Source: Cepaea nemoralis
Taxonomy: Eukaryota; Mollusca; Gastropoda; Stylommatophora; Helicidae
Length of the DNA stretch: 64,000 bases
Reading direction: 5' to 3'
NCBI GenBank assembly: GCA_014155875.1
Contig: JACEFZ010028294.1
Location: 209,001 to 273,000 of the forward strand
Part shown: positions 49,882 through 60,509 of the stretch, piece by piece
How positions within the stretch are numbered: position 1 is the stretch's first letter
Layout: every line of letters begins with the position of its first letter
Translations under genes and position numbers: made by a program
Notes under the pieces: generated by a model
Told to the model about the DNA's origin: nothing
The model's input: only the letters and a program-made list of their open reading frames with translations
Databases searched by the model: none

Positions 49882-50089
49882 ATACAGGAGTGTTGCAGGT
49901 ACACTGCGAGACTGGTTCACTTTACTGACAAGTGACAAGTGAAAAGAAATAGCTAGCTAGGATTATCAACTGTCATGAAAAGAAAGGGCCTGCTGCACAA
50001 ACAAGCAATGATGTTGCTCTAGAGATTGATGTACTGTCAAGTAAAACATTTAACTTGTACTTTTGCTACTTCATATTGTGTATGTATAA

Positions 50090-51345
50090 AATACGCAATA
50101 TGAAATAGCAAAAGTATAAGTAGCAGCAATTAAAATGGGAAATAAAGAGGGTAGTTACAAACAGATAAAGCTAGGAGTACGACAGGGGTTAGTTAGTTAG
50201 TTAGTTGCAGTTCCAACTTCACAGCAACGGGTTGTCCCTATTATGCTCCGTTCCTGTGCCAGTGAATATCACACAAAACGCTCCCCACTGCCCAATGTGA
50301 AAAGTGGAAAAGACAGGAGTCTCGACAAAAAAACAGCCCGCACAGATAAACTGTGCATAATGCCGCCACCAGAATGTCAACACACACAGTCCCCCACGAA
50401 ACACCCTGTTCATCTCTGATGGAATCAGCAGTCATTTTCCTATCTGAATGTTTCCTAGATGTTCACCCACACAGTCCACGAAAATACAGTTCATTGCTGA
50501 TGGCAGTGGCAGTCAATCAGAAGCCCAGCAGCCACGCATTTCTGCATAAGGCAAAAACAGGTTAACTCTGGGACATAGCCACCTGCCATCACTCCGAACA
50601 TGCAGTCACGTTCCAAAAAACCTCAGGCAGATTCAAAAGCATTCCACATGAAACTCACAGCTCACAGTGTCGCGCCACGCACTCACTCAGTAGCAGGGCG
50701 ACGGAACCATCTTGTCACCCGATCTCTTCTCCCTATATAGCGAAGTAATAATGAGAGAGATCAAAGAGAAGCCAGGAATACTATTCGGAGGATATAATAT
50801 AAATATTATACGCTATGCAGATGACACAGTATTGGTGACGGATAATTCAACAGATCTACAACAATTGTTGGACACTGTAGTAACAGAGAGTGCACAGAAA
50901 GGACTCTCCTTGAATATCAAGAAAACAGTTAATGGTGACATCAAAGAATATGGTGACACCAAGATGGGACATAGAAATAGAAGGGAAAATTCTTAACCAA
51001 GTGGATAATTTTAGATACCTAGGGGCATTTATAACATTAGATGGAAGATGTACAATAGAGATTAAGAGCAGAATAGGGCAAACAAAAGCCGCATTTTAGA
51101 AAATGAAGAGTATCTTACGCAATAAGTTACTATCACTGAATGTAAGAAAGAGAGTTCTGAAATGCTATGTAGAACCAGTTTTGCTGTATGGCAGTGAATC
51201 TTGGAATGTAAATGAACAAATTAAGAAGAAATTAGAAGCAACAGAGATGTGGTTCCTGAGACGAATGTTGCGAATTCCTTGGAATGCCAGAGTAGGCTAA
51301 CTAACAACGACTGACTGAAGCAGGCTAATGAAACTAGTACATTAT
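50090..51345 (+). pseudogene. LINE C (RTE-type) RT fragment, copy 1, split by a SINE
   Basis: 50100-50186 (GGGAAATAAAGAGGGTAGTT, GTACGACAGGGG) is followed by a SINE and then RT sequence: SPDLFSLYSEVIMREI, the catalytic YADD near 50814, GLSLNIKKT, and 51103-51300 with VLLYGSESWNVNEQIKKKLE and MWFLRRMLRIPWNA. Frames are broken in at least two places. Confidence 0.85.
50187..50705. mobile_element. SINE family C insertion within LINE C copy 1
   Basis: Begins (TTAG)3 with GCAGTTCCAACTTCACAGCA and ATTATGCTCCGTTCCTGTGC. It interrupts the LINE between GACAGGGG and GTCACCCGATCTC, a junction that is continuous in copy 2 (53560-53580). Confidence 0.75.
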
Positions 51346-51814
51346 ATACAACAATAAGACAGAGACAAACAAAATAAAGTTTTTATTTATGAAAGTAATG
51401 AAGAGAAGAATATACAACTTCTGACATTACATTTAGTAAACTTTAAATCCAGAAGAAAGAAGTGGGTGATAAATTCTACATATTAAACATTTTAAAATTT
51501 ACAAAGAAAATTTAAAAAAAACTTACAGAATTAATTAACATTATATTATGTTTTAAGTGGATAAAACAGTTTTATACGTTTATACGTTTATTTATATACG
51601 TCAGTAAATTGATATAAATACACATAATAATTTTTAACACTTTTAATTAGAGAAACTGTCCTTAAAGTTAAAATTATATAATTCACTGCAGAACTATTTG
51701 GGACCGGAATTCGGAAGAATGCCAAATTATACTGTTATGCCCCCTAATTTTCATTTTTTTAAGGATCATTTGTCTGGACTAAAGTGGAGATTGTAGCAGC
51801 GCTAGATTTCGTTA
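51346..51814. other. AT-rich sequence, nothing recognised
   Basis: No ORF or repeat of note. Confidence 0.5.
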
Positions 51815-52065
51815 GAAGTTGTTGCACATCTTTTACAGGTCTTAGCAGTCAACCCCAGCATTTTTAACTGTTCGTCATTCCTGGGCAAGTTTACGTTCAG
51901 TAGTTTGCCATTACTTTCTGAACAACCGGCATCCATACCATTTTATTAAAAAAAAAATGTATGGCGGTCAGCTGCCAAATCACCCACAGCTGTTTTCGAA
52001 CGCAGGTATGCGGGTTTATGAATTGCGTCCGTAACACATTCTCCATAGAGCCGGTTTTCGTTAGA
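51815..52065 (-). mobile_element. SINE family A copy
   Basis: Reverse complement of the core (CAGTAGTTTGCCATTACTTT) and 3' end (TTTTACAGGTCTTAGCAGTC). Confidence 0.8.
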
Positions 52066-52199
52066 AAACAGCTCGGCCATTAACTAGGCTACCAACTAAC
52101 AGTATAACACAACAAGCAATGGTGTATAGACCAAATGGAACCAGAAGAAGAGGCCGACCATGTAAAAGATGGACATGGGAATAACAGAGCCCATGACAA

Positions 52200-52416
52200 T
52201 CTGATTGATTGATTGATTGATTTAGGAACCGACATCACAGCATTCAGGACATTCCCATAAGCGCTCCGTCCCCATCCTCAGCAGCCAGCGAAGAGTTCCA
52301 ACACTAATAGTTCCAGTAGCAATCTGATTATATGTCCGTCTCGCCTTTCCTCCGAGCGCCGAGCGACTGACTATCTCTATATATGAAGCCCATAAACGGG
52401 CCGGGTCAGCTAGTAT
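52200..52416. repeat. SINE family C piece (GATT tail) and end of the complex element
   Basis: (TTGA)4, ATAAGCGCTCCGTCCCCATC at 52250-52275, then at 52390-52416 GGGCCGGGTCAGCTAGT, the 3' end seen at 11393. Confidence 0.65.
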
Positions 52417-52839
52417 TTTATAAACAAGAGAAGGGACAGGAGAGGAATGTGTGTGGTTAATTTCCTGTACACTTTATGTGGCCCTAAGAGGCCAGTAAAA
52501 AAATGTTCTTCCCCCATACAGGGGGTAGGTAGTTTGTTATATATCATTTCTACGTTGAAAGTACACAAATAAGCTTTTAAGAAAAACCTACGTGATGAAA
52601 AATTGTGTTCTAAAATGTAAGTTTATAAAATTTGGAATCATTTATTAAAGAAATTTGAAAGTATTGTATTCTACATTAACAAGATTTACTTTGTATCTTA
52701 TTTTCTTATTTCTAAAACAAAATTATATTCGTTTAAAGTTAAAATTTATTATTCTTACTAGTATATAATTTATTATTTCTTAAAATAAAGTAATCTCCCT
52801 TGCAACAAATATAAGAAGTTTATGTCCCCTACTTATTGC

Positions 52840-52922
52840 TTGTCTAGGTAGGTGTGCGTGTGAGTGTGTGTGCGTGTGTGTGGATGGGGTGTGTGAGTGG
52901 GTGGGTGGATGGGTGGGTGTGC
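52840..52922. repeat. GT/GGGT microsatellite
   Basis: Impure (GT)n and (GGGT)n run. Confidence 0.85.
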
Positions 52923-52970
52923 GTTTTTTCTTAAGATAGATATCTTGTAATTCCGCAGAATGCTTGAACA

Positions 52971-53101
52971 TAATTATTGGTACTTTTGCCTTAATTCACC
53001 CCAAACAAACAAGAATCCCTTCGAGCCTCATTTGCATCGGTCCTGCATTCACTTTCCGGTTAGGGTTAGGGGTAGGGTTAGGATTAGGGTTAGGAGTAGG
53101 G

Positions 53102-53148
<47 letters not shown>

Positions 53149-53157
53149 TGTGTCGTT

Positions 53158-53196
<39 letters not shown>

Positions 53197-53308
53197 CCCT
53201 AACCCTAATCCTACCCTAGCCGGAAAGTGATTGCCGGACCGATGCAAATGAGGCTCGAAAGGATCCTTGTTTGTTTGGGGTGAATTAAGACAAAAGTACC
53301 TAATTATT
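52971..53308. mobile_element. hAT-like MITE with telomere-like and CA/TG repeats
   Basis: TSD TAATTATT at 52971-52978 and 53301-53308. The terminal inverted repeats start GGTACTTTTG, and the whole 322 bp (52979-53300) folds as one near-perfect hairpin. Each arm holds TTAGGG-like repeats (53060-53102 and complement 53194-53217) followed by (TG)n/(CA)n; the loop is at about 53150. An 8-bp TSD fits the hAT superfamily. Confidence 0.88.
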
Positions 53309-53439
53309 AAGTGTAGTGATCAATCAAGGCATTACTATCATGATATTAAGCTCTTTTAAATATGCTCTAACTCTAAGCAACTAGGGAAATACACGCGCAG
53401 TTGAATTGTATGATTTATTATTATATGTTGGAAGATATC

Positions 53440-54440
53440 AACATTGATGAGAAATATTTAAGAATAATAAAGAATATTTACTGGAACCCACTAGCAGCAA
53501 TTAACATGGGAAATAAAGAGGGAAGTTGCGAACAGATAAAGCTAGGAATACGACAGGGGTGTGTCTTGTAACCGGATCTCTTCTCCCTATATAGCGAAGT
53601 AATAATGAGAGAGCCAAAGAGGCGCCAGGAATACTAATCGGAGGTTATAATATAAATAATATACGCTATGCAGATGACACAGTGTTGGTGGCGGATAATT
53701 CAATAGACCTACAAAAATTATTGGACATTGTAGTATCAGAGAATGCACAGAAAGGACTCTCCTTGAATATCAAGAAAACGGTAACAATGGTGATATCAAA
53801 GAAAATGGGGACACCAAAATGTGACATAGAAATAGAAGGGGGAATTCTCAACCAAGTGGATAATTTTAAATACCTAGGGACAGTTATAACATTAGATGGA
53901 AGATGTAAAACAGAGATTAAGAGCAGAATAGGGCAGGCAAAAGCCGCATTTCAGAAAATGAAGAGTATCTTATGCAATATGTCGCTATCAATGAATGTAA
54001 GAAAGAGAGTGCTGAAATGCTATATAGAACTAGTTTTGCTGTATGGAAGCGAATCTTGAAATGTAAATGAACAAGTTAGGAAGAACTTAGAAGCAATGTG
54101 GTCTTTGAGACGAATGTTGTGAACTCCTTGGACTGCCAGAGTAACTAACAACGACTGCCTGAAAGAGGCTAATGAAACTGGAACACTATATAAAACAACA
54201 AGAAAGAGACAAACAGCTTTCTTCGGCCATGTGATGAGAAGAGAGACATTGGAGAACATCGTGACAACTGGAAAGATCTAGGGGAAGAGAGGCAGAGGCA
54301 GACCAAGAGAAATGATGCTAGACTGATTGAGACGGTGGCATGGAGGAATACCATCGGCAGAGTTGATCCAGAACACCAAAGACCGAGATCTGTGGAGAGC
54401 CATGAACGCCTACGCCAGCTGGCAGGGCACTTGATAATGA
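53440..54440 (+). pseudogene. LINE C (RTE-type) RT and 3' end, copy 2
   Basis: Carries the RT from GIRQG-like through YADDTVLVADNSIDLQKLLD and GLSLNIKKTVTMVISKKMGT, FKYLGTVITLDGRCKTEI and VLLYGSES, then the 3' end GTTGATCCAGAACACCAAAG, CGAGATCTGTGGAGAGCCAT and a GATGA-type tail. Stops and shifts occur at about 53570 and 54059. It parallels copy 1, same orientation. Confidence 0.87.
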
Positions 54441-54442
54441 TG

Positions 54443-54627
54443 AGGCCGACACATCCGACTTTTGCGAGCATTTGTTGACCGGGTTAACTTTCCCGGGTGT
54501 TTCGAAGGACATTCCACCCTCACTTGGAGATTTTTTTTTTTTTGCTTTGTGCCTGATTATTTGTACCTTTAGGCCGACACATACGACTTTGGTGACATTT
54601 GTTGACCGGGTTAGGCTTCCCGGGTAT
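54443..54627. repeat. Two pieces of the 19840/21195 dispersed repeat
   Basis: GGCCGACACAT(C/A)CGACTTT and ATTTGTTGACCGGGTTA occur at 54443-54500 and 54572-54627. Confidence 0.7.
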
Positions 54628-54675
54628 ACAGTGTATATTAATGCTGTTTCATTAATTGTACAAGTAATACAGTGT

Positions 54676-54862
54676 AGCCGGTCTCTCTGGCCGAGGGGTT
54701 ACAACACTTTCTCCGTAATCCCGTTTATCACGCAGAGTCTCGTAGCGGGCGAGAACTGGGAGCGGTTCGTCCCCCGCTGGTGACTAGCGGGATAACTGAG
54801 CCGGCCGCTCAGAAAGCAATGGCAAACTACTGAGCGTAATCTTGCCAAGAAATCAACATCAG
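54676..54862 (+). mobile_element. SINE family A, 3'-truncated
   Basis: Head GGCCGAGGGGTTACAAC and core CAGAAAGCAATGGCAAACTA, then TCTTGCCAAGAAATCAACAT; the remainder is missing. Confidence 0.82.
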
Positions 54863-54864
54863 CC

Positions 54865-55760
54865 TTCCACAGTAGCCTTACCTGTAAGCTTGTCAGCCCA
54901 CTCATTTCCTTATACACTCGCATGCTCTGGCACGAAAATGAAACTAATCTTTGCCTGTCGAGACCGTTCCAGAGACAGCAACCACTTTCTTCGGAGCCAC
55001 CCCATCTCTATATACTTGAGCATGCTCATTGAGTCACTAATGAAACATGCCCTAGTTTAAGATTATTTCAAGATCGCGTTAATACAAGAACCGATTACTT
55101 GATACTGTTTTTCCCTTCATACTGTACAGTTCTGTACTTCCCACCCTTCTAAAATTAATTTTATAAAGTAAGTAGACCCACAAATCACATTTTATGTGGA
55201 CGTCTAGACTTGTTTTAGTATGTGCTTTTAAATTTAGCTTCCATTATTACGTATACGTAGGATCGGGGGTGGGATTGTTAGGTAGGAAATAGGAAAGGGG
55301 GGAATGAGTTCAGAAAATATGGTGAAGGGGGCCACGGGCCAAATTTTTAGATAGGAAATACGAAAGGGGGGGGGGGGTGACGTTATGAAAATATGGTGAA
55401 GAGGGGCAAGGGCCAAAAAAGGTTGAGAACCACTGCCCTAGTGAATGTCTGGGTCTCGAGCCATGTTATTGATTTACTTACTGCCATGACTTCCATAGTC
55501 AGGCTACTTGTGGCCAAAGCAAAAGCACCAGAATCTTCCTTCATAATTCTCCCTTTGGACTGAGCCGTAAAAGCCCATGAACTTCTCACTCGTCGAACGA
55601 CCGACCCATCTGTGTAAATGAAAACATCACCCTCCAAAGAATTCTCAAATATCAAAGCCTGCACTTCCGTCTCCACAGCAGCCGGATTTTCTTGTCTGCA
55701 TTTTCTGTCTAGTTGGATGCAAACGCACAGAAACCAGTTGGCATTTGTACCCACTCCTCG
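54865..55760 (-). pseudogene. LINE RNase H domain relic with an insertion
   Basis: The minus strand at 55440-55754 encodes the RNase H start (DVFIYTDGSVVRRVRSSWAF) and a later block (LTMEVMAVSKSITWLETQTF); 54870-55060 encodes its end (ISFIFVPEHASV, GNEWADKLTGKATVEG). The two parts are separated by about 360 bp of unrelated sequence. Confidence 0.75.
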
Positions 55761-55989
55761 CCAGGTTCTAAGTCTTCAACTGAACACACCTGCTGAAGAA
55801 TGTTGAACACACCTGTTGACCTCATTTGATTGTGTACCATCATGTACATGTTTGGTCAAAACCTACTAAAGTACTTTTTGTTCGGCACTGAACCATTTTA
55901 AGAGGTTGTTGAGTGCGACCATGTTATTAATTATCGACTGAGATTCCCGACCACAGAAAGGCACGCATAGTGAACACTATTGTTGATAC

Positions 55990-56460
55990 AAACTTCGAAT
56001 TTGTCACATTGACCAGGCCTCAAGGTCGACTCAAACTAAAATGAGTGCCAGGAAATGCTTTGGGCTGTAACGGCGGCCGGTGTGATGGTGACATTTTTAC
56101 CCACTGAGTGCCTTTTCGATGCCGGCTTCGTGGCTTAGAGGTTATAACTTTTCTCCGTAATCTCGTATACTCTCGTCAGGTAACGTGATGACGGTTCAAA
56201 TCAGCAGTGGTTCGAATCGCATCGGTAACTTACGGGGTATGTGAGCCGGCCGCTCAGAAAGCAATGGCAAACTACTGAGCGCAATCTTGCCAAGAGATCA
56301 ACATACAGCTGAAAGATGCTGGTGTTGACAGCTAAGTCCTGTAAAAAGGATATGCTAACAAAAAAAAGAGTGCCTTTTGACCCATAAGAAATTGGTCTAG
56401 ATCTACATACCTAATGCCCCTTCGCCGTCTAAAAGGAACCTTTACCTGTCTTATACTTAT
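55990..56460 (+). mobile_element. SINE family E, split by a family A SINE
   Basis: Body CCAGGCCTCAAGGTCGACTC, CAGGAAATGCTTTGGGCTGT up to 56116 and tail from 56368 to AAAGGAACCTTTACC. The insertion is at 56117-56367. Confidence 0.75.
56117..56367 (+). mobile_element. SINE family A with 11-bp target duplication
   Basis: Full length, A-box TGGCTTAGAGG, B-box GGTTCGAATCGC, A-rich tail. GAGTGCCTTTT flanks it at 56106-56116 and 56368-56378. Confidence 0.93.
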
Positions 56461-56957
56461 AGTGATCACTATACCAAATGTTCAGAAGAAGCCGGCGTTG
56501 ATAACTAACGACCAACAGGCAGAGTAGATATTCTTTCTCTCCAGACAATATATGTTATATATTCTACTAGCTGACCCGGCCCGGCTTCGCCCAGACCCTG
56601 GTGGGGAGCATCTCATTTAATTCATATAATTTATATAAGTAGTCATATAAGCTCCCGTTCCCGTTCCCGACTATCTATCTGTCTGTCTGTCTGACCTGGC
56701 CCGGCTTCGCCCAGACCCTGATCGGGAGCATCTCATTTAATTCATATAAGTAGTCATATAAGTTCCCGTTCCCGACTATCTATCTGTCTGTCTGACCCGG
56801 CCCGGCATCGCCCAACTCCTGGTGGGGAGCATCTCATTTAATTCATATAAGTAGTCATATAAGTTCCCGTTCCCGACTGTCTGTCTGTCTGTCTATCTAT
56901 ATATCTATCTGTCTGTCTGTCTGTCTGTCTGACGCGGCCCAGCCCATGGTGGAGAGC

Positions 56958-57073
56958 TTCTTCTCCTTCTTCTTCAGCATTCCGAGCCATTGAGGTTCTT
57001 TGCTGCAAATACAATCTGTCTCCATTCGTCTCTCTGGTGGACCTTCTCTTGCCAGTCGTTGATTCCAAGTGCT
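56958..57073 (-). repeat. LINE A 3'-end insertion with 11-bp target duplication
   Basis: Reverse complement of 19410-19530. TGGTGGAGAGC flanks it at 56947-56957 and 57074-57084. Confidence 0.87.
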
Positions 57074-57164
57074 TGGTGGAGAGCATCTCATTTAAATCAT
57101 ATAAGTAGTTATATAAGATCCGATTCCCGACTATCTGTCTGTCTGTCTGTCTGTCTTGGGTAAA

Positions 57165-59615
57165 TGGAGGAGGGAGGAGGAAGAGGGAGGTGGAGGGGGG
57201 CAGAGGGAGGAGGAGGAGACAGGAGGAGTAGGGAGGAATAGGAGGGAGGAGGAGGGATTAGGAGGAGGAGGGAGGAGTAGGGTGGAGGAGGAGGGAGGAG
57301 GAAGAGGGAGAAGGAGGGAGGAGGAGAACGCAGGAGGAGGAGGGAGGAGGAGGAGGAGAGGAAGAGGGAGGAGGGAGAGGGAGGAGGAGGGAGGAGGAGG
57401 AGAGAGTAGGAGGAGGGAGGAGGCGGAGGGAGAAGGAAAAGGGAGGAAGAGGGAGAAGGAGAAGGGAGAAGGAGGAGGGAGGAGAAGGAGGGGGCGGAGG
57501 AGGAGGGAAGAGAAGAAGGGGGAGGAGGAGGGGGAGGAGGAGGAGGGAGGATGAGGAGGGAGGAGGAGGAAGAGGGAGGAGGGGGAATGTGAAGGGAGGA
57601 GGAGGGAGGAGGGAGGAGGTAGAGGGAGGAGGAGGGAGGAGGAGGGAGGAGGAGGAGAGAGGAGGGAGGAGGAGGAGGAGGAGGAGGAAGAGGGAGGAGG
57701 AGGAATGTGAAGGGAGGAGGAGGGAGGAGGGAGGAGGTAGAGGGAGGAGGAGGGAGGAGGAGAGAGGAGGAGGAAGGAGGAGGAGAAGGGAGGAGGAGGG
57801 ATGAGGAGGAGAGGGAGGAGGAGGGGGAGGAGGGAGGAGAAGGAGGGAGGAAGAAGGAGGAGGAGGGATGAGGGGAGGAGGAGGGGGAGGAGGAGGAGGA
57901 GGAGAAGGGAGGAGGAGGGCGAAGGAGGAAGGAAGAGGAGTGATTAGGATGAAGGAGGAGGGCGAGGAGGGAGGAGGAGGGAGGAGGAGGAAGAGGGAGG
58001 AGGAGGGAGGAGGAAGAGAGTGGAGGAGGGAGGAGGAGGAGGAGGGAGGAGGATGGATTAAGAGGAGGAGGGGGAAAGAGGAGAAGGAGGAGGAGGGAGG
58101 AGGAGGGAGGAGGAGGGATAGGGATGAGGAGGGAGGAGGAAGGAGGAGGAGGGAGGAGGAGGGAGGAGGAAGGAGGAGGAGGGAGAAGGAGGAAGGAAAT
58201 GGAAGAGGGAGGAGGGGGAGGAGGGGGAGGAGGAAGAGGAAGAGGGAGAAGGAGGAGGAGGTAGGAGGGAGGAGGAGAATGAAGGAGGAGGAGGGGGAGG
58301 AGGGAGAAGGAGGAGGAGAGAGGAGGAGGAGGGAGGAGGTGGAGGGAGAAGGAGGAGGGAGGAAGAGGTAGAAGGAGGAGAGAGAAGGAGGAGGGAGGAG
58401 GGAGAGGAGGAGGAATGATGAGGAGGAAGGAGGAGGAAGAGGGATGTGGAGGAAGGAGGAGGAGGGGGGAGGTAGACGGAGGAGGTAGAGGGAGGAAAAG
58501 GGAGGAGGGAGGAGGAGAGAGGAGGAGGATAAGGGAGGAGGAGGGATGAGGAGGAGGGAGGAGGAGGGAGAAGGGAAGGGAGGGAGAAGGAGGAGGAGGA
58601 TGGAGGTAGGAGGAGGAGGGAGAGGGAGGAGGGGGAGGGGAAGAGGAAGAGGGTAGGAGGAGGAGTGAAAAGGAGGAAGGAGGAGGTAGAGGGAGGAGGA
58701 GGAGGGAGGAAAGGGAGGAGGGAGGAGGAGAGAGGAGGAGGAGGGAGGAGAAGGAAGGAGGAGGAGGGAGGAGAAGGAAGGAGGAGGAAGGAGAAGGAGG
58801 AAGAGGAGGGAGAGGGAGAAGGGGGAAGAAGAGGGAGGAGGAGGAAGGAGGAGGAAGAGGGAGGAGGAGGATGGAGGGAGAGGGAGGATGGGGAGGGGAA
58901 GAGGAAGAGGGTAGGAGGAGGAGGAGGGGAGAGGAGGAGAAGGGAGAAGGAGGGAGGAGGAGAAGGAGGGAGGAGGAGGAGGAGTGAGGAGGGGGAGGAG
59001 GAGGGGAGAGGAGGAGGGAGGAGGCGCAGGGAGAAGAAGGAAGGAGGAGGGAGGAGGGAGAGGAAGGAGGGAGGATGAGGGAGAATGAGGAGGGGAGGAA
59101 GGAAAGGGAGGTGGAAGAGGGGGAGGAGGAGGAGGGTGGAGGAAGGAGGTAGAGGGAGAAGGAGGTAGAGGGAGGAGGAGGAGGAAGGAAAGGGAGTAGG
59201 AAGAGGAGGAGAAGGGAGGATGAGGAGGGTGGAGGGAGGAGGAGGAGGTAGAGGGAGGAGGAGGAGGGAGGAGGTAAGAGGAGGAGGAAGAGGGAAGAGG
59301 GAGAAGAAGGGAGAAGGAGGAGGAGGGAGGAGGATGAGGGAGAAGGAGGCAGGAGGAGGAGGATGGAGGCAGGAAGAGGAGGGATGAGGAGGGAGAGGGA
59401 GGAGGAGGGAAGAGGAGGGAGGAGGGGGAGGAGGCGGAGGGAGTAGGAGGGAGGAGGATGGAGGAGGAGGGGAGAGGAAGAGGGAGAAGGAAGAGGGAGA
59501 AGGAGGAGGGAGGAGGGAGAGGAGGAGAGGGAGGAGGAAGAGGAGGAGGAGGAGGAGGAGGGTGGAGGAGGAGGTAGAGGGAGGAGGTAGAGGGAGGAGG
59601 AGAAGAGAGGAGGAG
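57165..59615. repeat. 2.4-kb purine-only (GGA/GGGA) simple repeat
   Basis: The plus strand is almost all G and A, built on GGAGGA/GGGAGGAG motifs with scattered T and C. All long frames here are repeat artefacts (Arg/Glu/Gly on plus, Ser/Pro/Leu on minus). Likely forms triplex or is hard to sequence. Confidence 0.95.
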
Positions 59616-59750
59616 GGAGTTCGCCATTCCGAATTCATACTCGTCTAGGTTCTTTGATTTCGGTCCTTCCATTGATTGTTCTTCCCTTCTACATGACTGT
59701 AGATAACTTCCTTACACATAAAAAGATGAATTGTTATTGATATTGCCGTG

Positions 59751-59858
59751 GCATGGAGGAATATCAGCAGCAGAGTTGATCCAGAAAACCAAAGACCGAG
59801 ATCTATGAAGAGCAATGAACGCCTACGCCAGCCGGCACGGCACTTGATGATGATGATG
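59751..59858 (+). repeat. LINE C 3'-end insertion with 9-bp target duplication
   Basis: GCATGGAGGAATATCAGCAG to (GAT)n, like 54335-54440. ATTGCCGTG flanks at 59742-59750 and 59859-59867. Confidence 0.87.
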
Positions 59859-60164
59859 ATTGCCGTGTGACGATTCTGTGTAGTCACGTCATTTTCTTCG
59901 CTTTTCCTAGCGTTTTGGTTCGGGGATTCTTTCATCATCATCATCATATAATTACGTACGTATTTAGGGAGGGGGAGGAGGGAGGAGGAGGAAGAAGAAA
60001 CAAAAATATGACAGTTGGCAGCGCTGGAATGAGAGGAAGACGTGTAGAAAATTTCATCTCAATCGGATGGACCGTTCGCGAACGCATAAAGGACAGACAT
60101 ACAGACAGACGGAGATTGACTTTTATATATAAGATGTGGCGGTCAGAAGGGACACATATTGCTA

Positions 60165-60195
60165 TGGGGGTTGTTGTTGTTGTTGTTGTTGTTGT

Positions 60196-60243
<48 letters not shown>
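60165..60243. repeat. (GTT)n microsatellite
   Basis: About 25 GTT units with one break. Confidence 0.95.
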
Positions 60244-60509
60244 TTAGTCAGTTGCGTGCCCTTTGAAGGGTGTCGCAATCAACTCCACTTTTTTTTTTTT
60301 TTTTTGGAAATTTCCCGGGAATTTATTTATGTGCTATCTAAGTGGCCTAAGGGGCTCCCCGATAATTGATACGATTATAAAATTGTATGGATGGCTACTT
60401 CTGATCTTTTACGTGGTTGATTTATTGATGGAATGCGTAAAGTCAAATCCGACTGATATAATGTTTGTGAAGAAAACATTTAACATATTTCGAGGATTGA
60501 TGGACAGGT

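Larger units (their letters stand above)
48160..49110. repeat. Degenerate about 60-bp tandem repeat, split by a SINE
   Basis: Repeated blocks like ATTATTATTTTA, then CTTCT and CCTAAA(A)C(T)CA..CTTATCAGAATTA recur about every 60 bp on both sides of the SINE at 48367-48580. A LINE B 3' end piece (minus) lies at 48700-48790. Confidence 0.5.
56570..60135 (-). mobile_element. Expanded copy of the complex nonautonomous element
   Basis: The right end (60070-60135) is the reverse complement of the 10400 element's 5' end (GGACCGTTCGCGAACGCATA). The left end starts ACTAGCTGACCCGGCCCGGC. Inside are four GGGAGCATCTCATTTAATTC units with (CTGT)n, a LINE A insertion, a 2.4-kb purine block and a LINE C insertion. 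3.57 kb versus about 1 kb for the other copy. Confidence 0.75.

Noticed and set aside
57258..59672. An 804-residue minus-strand frame and a 526-residue companion, all Ser/Pro/Leu
   Set aside because: They are translations of the purine-only simple repeat; no start context, no domain, several overlapping frames equally open.
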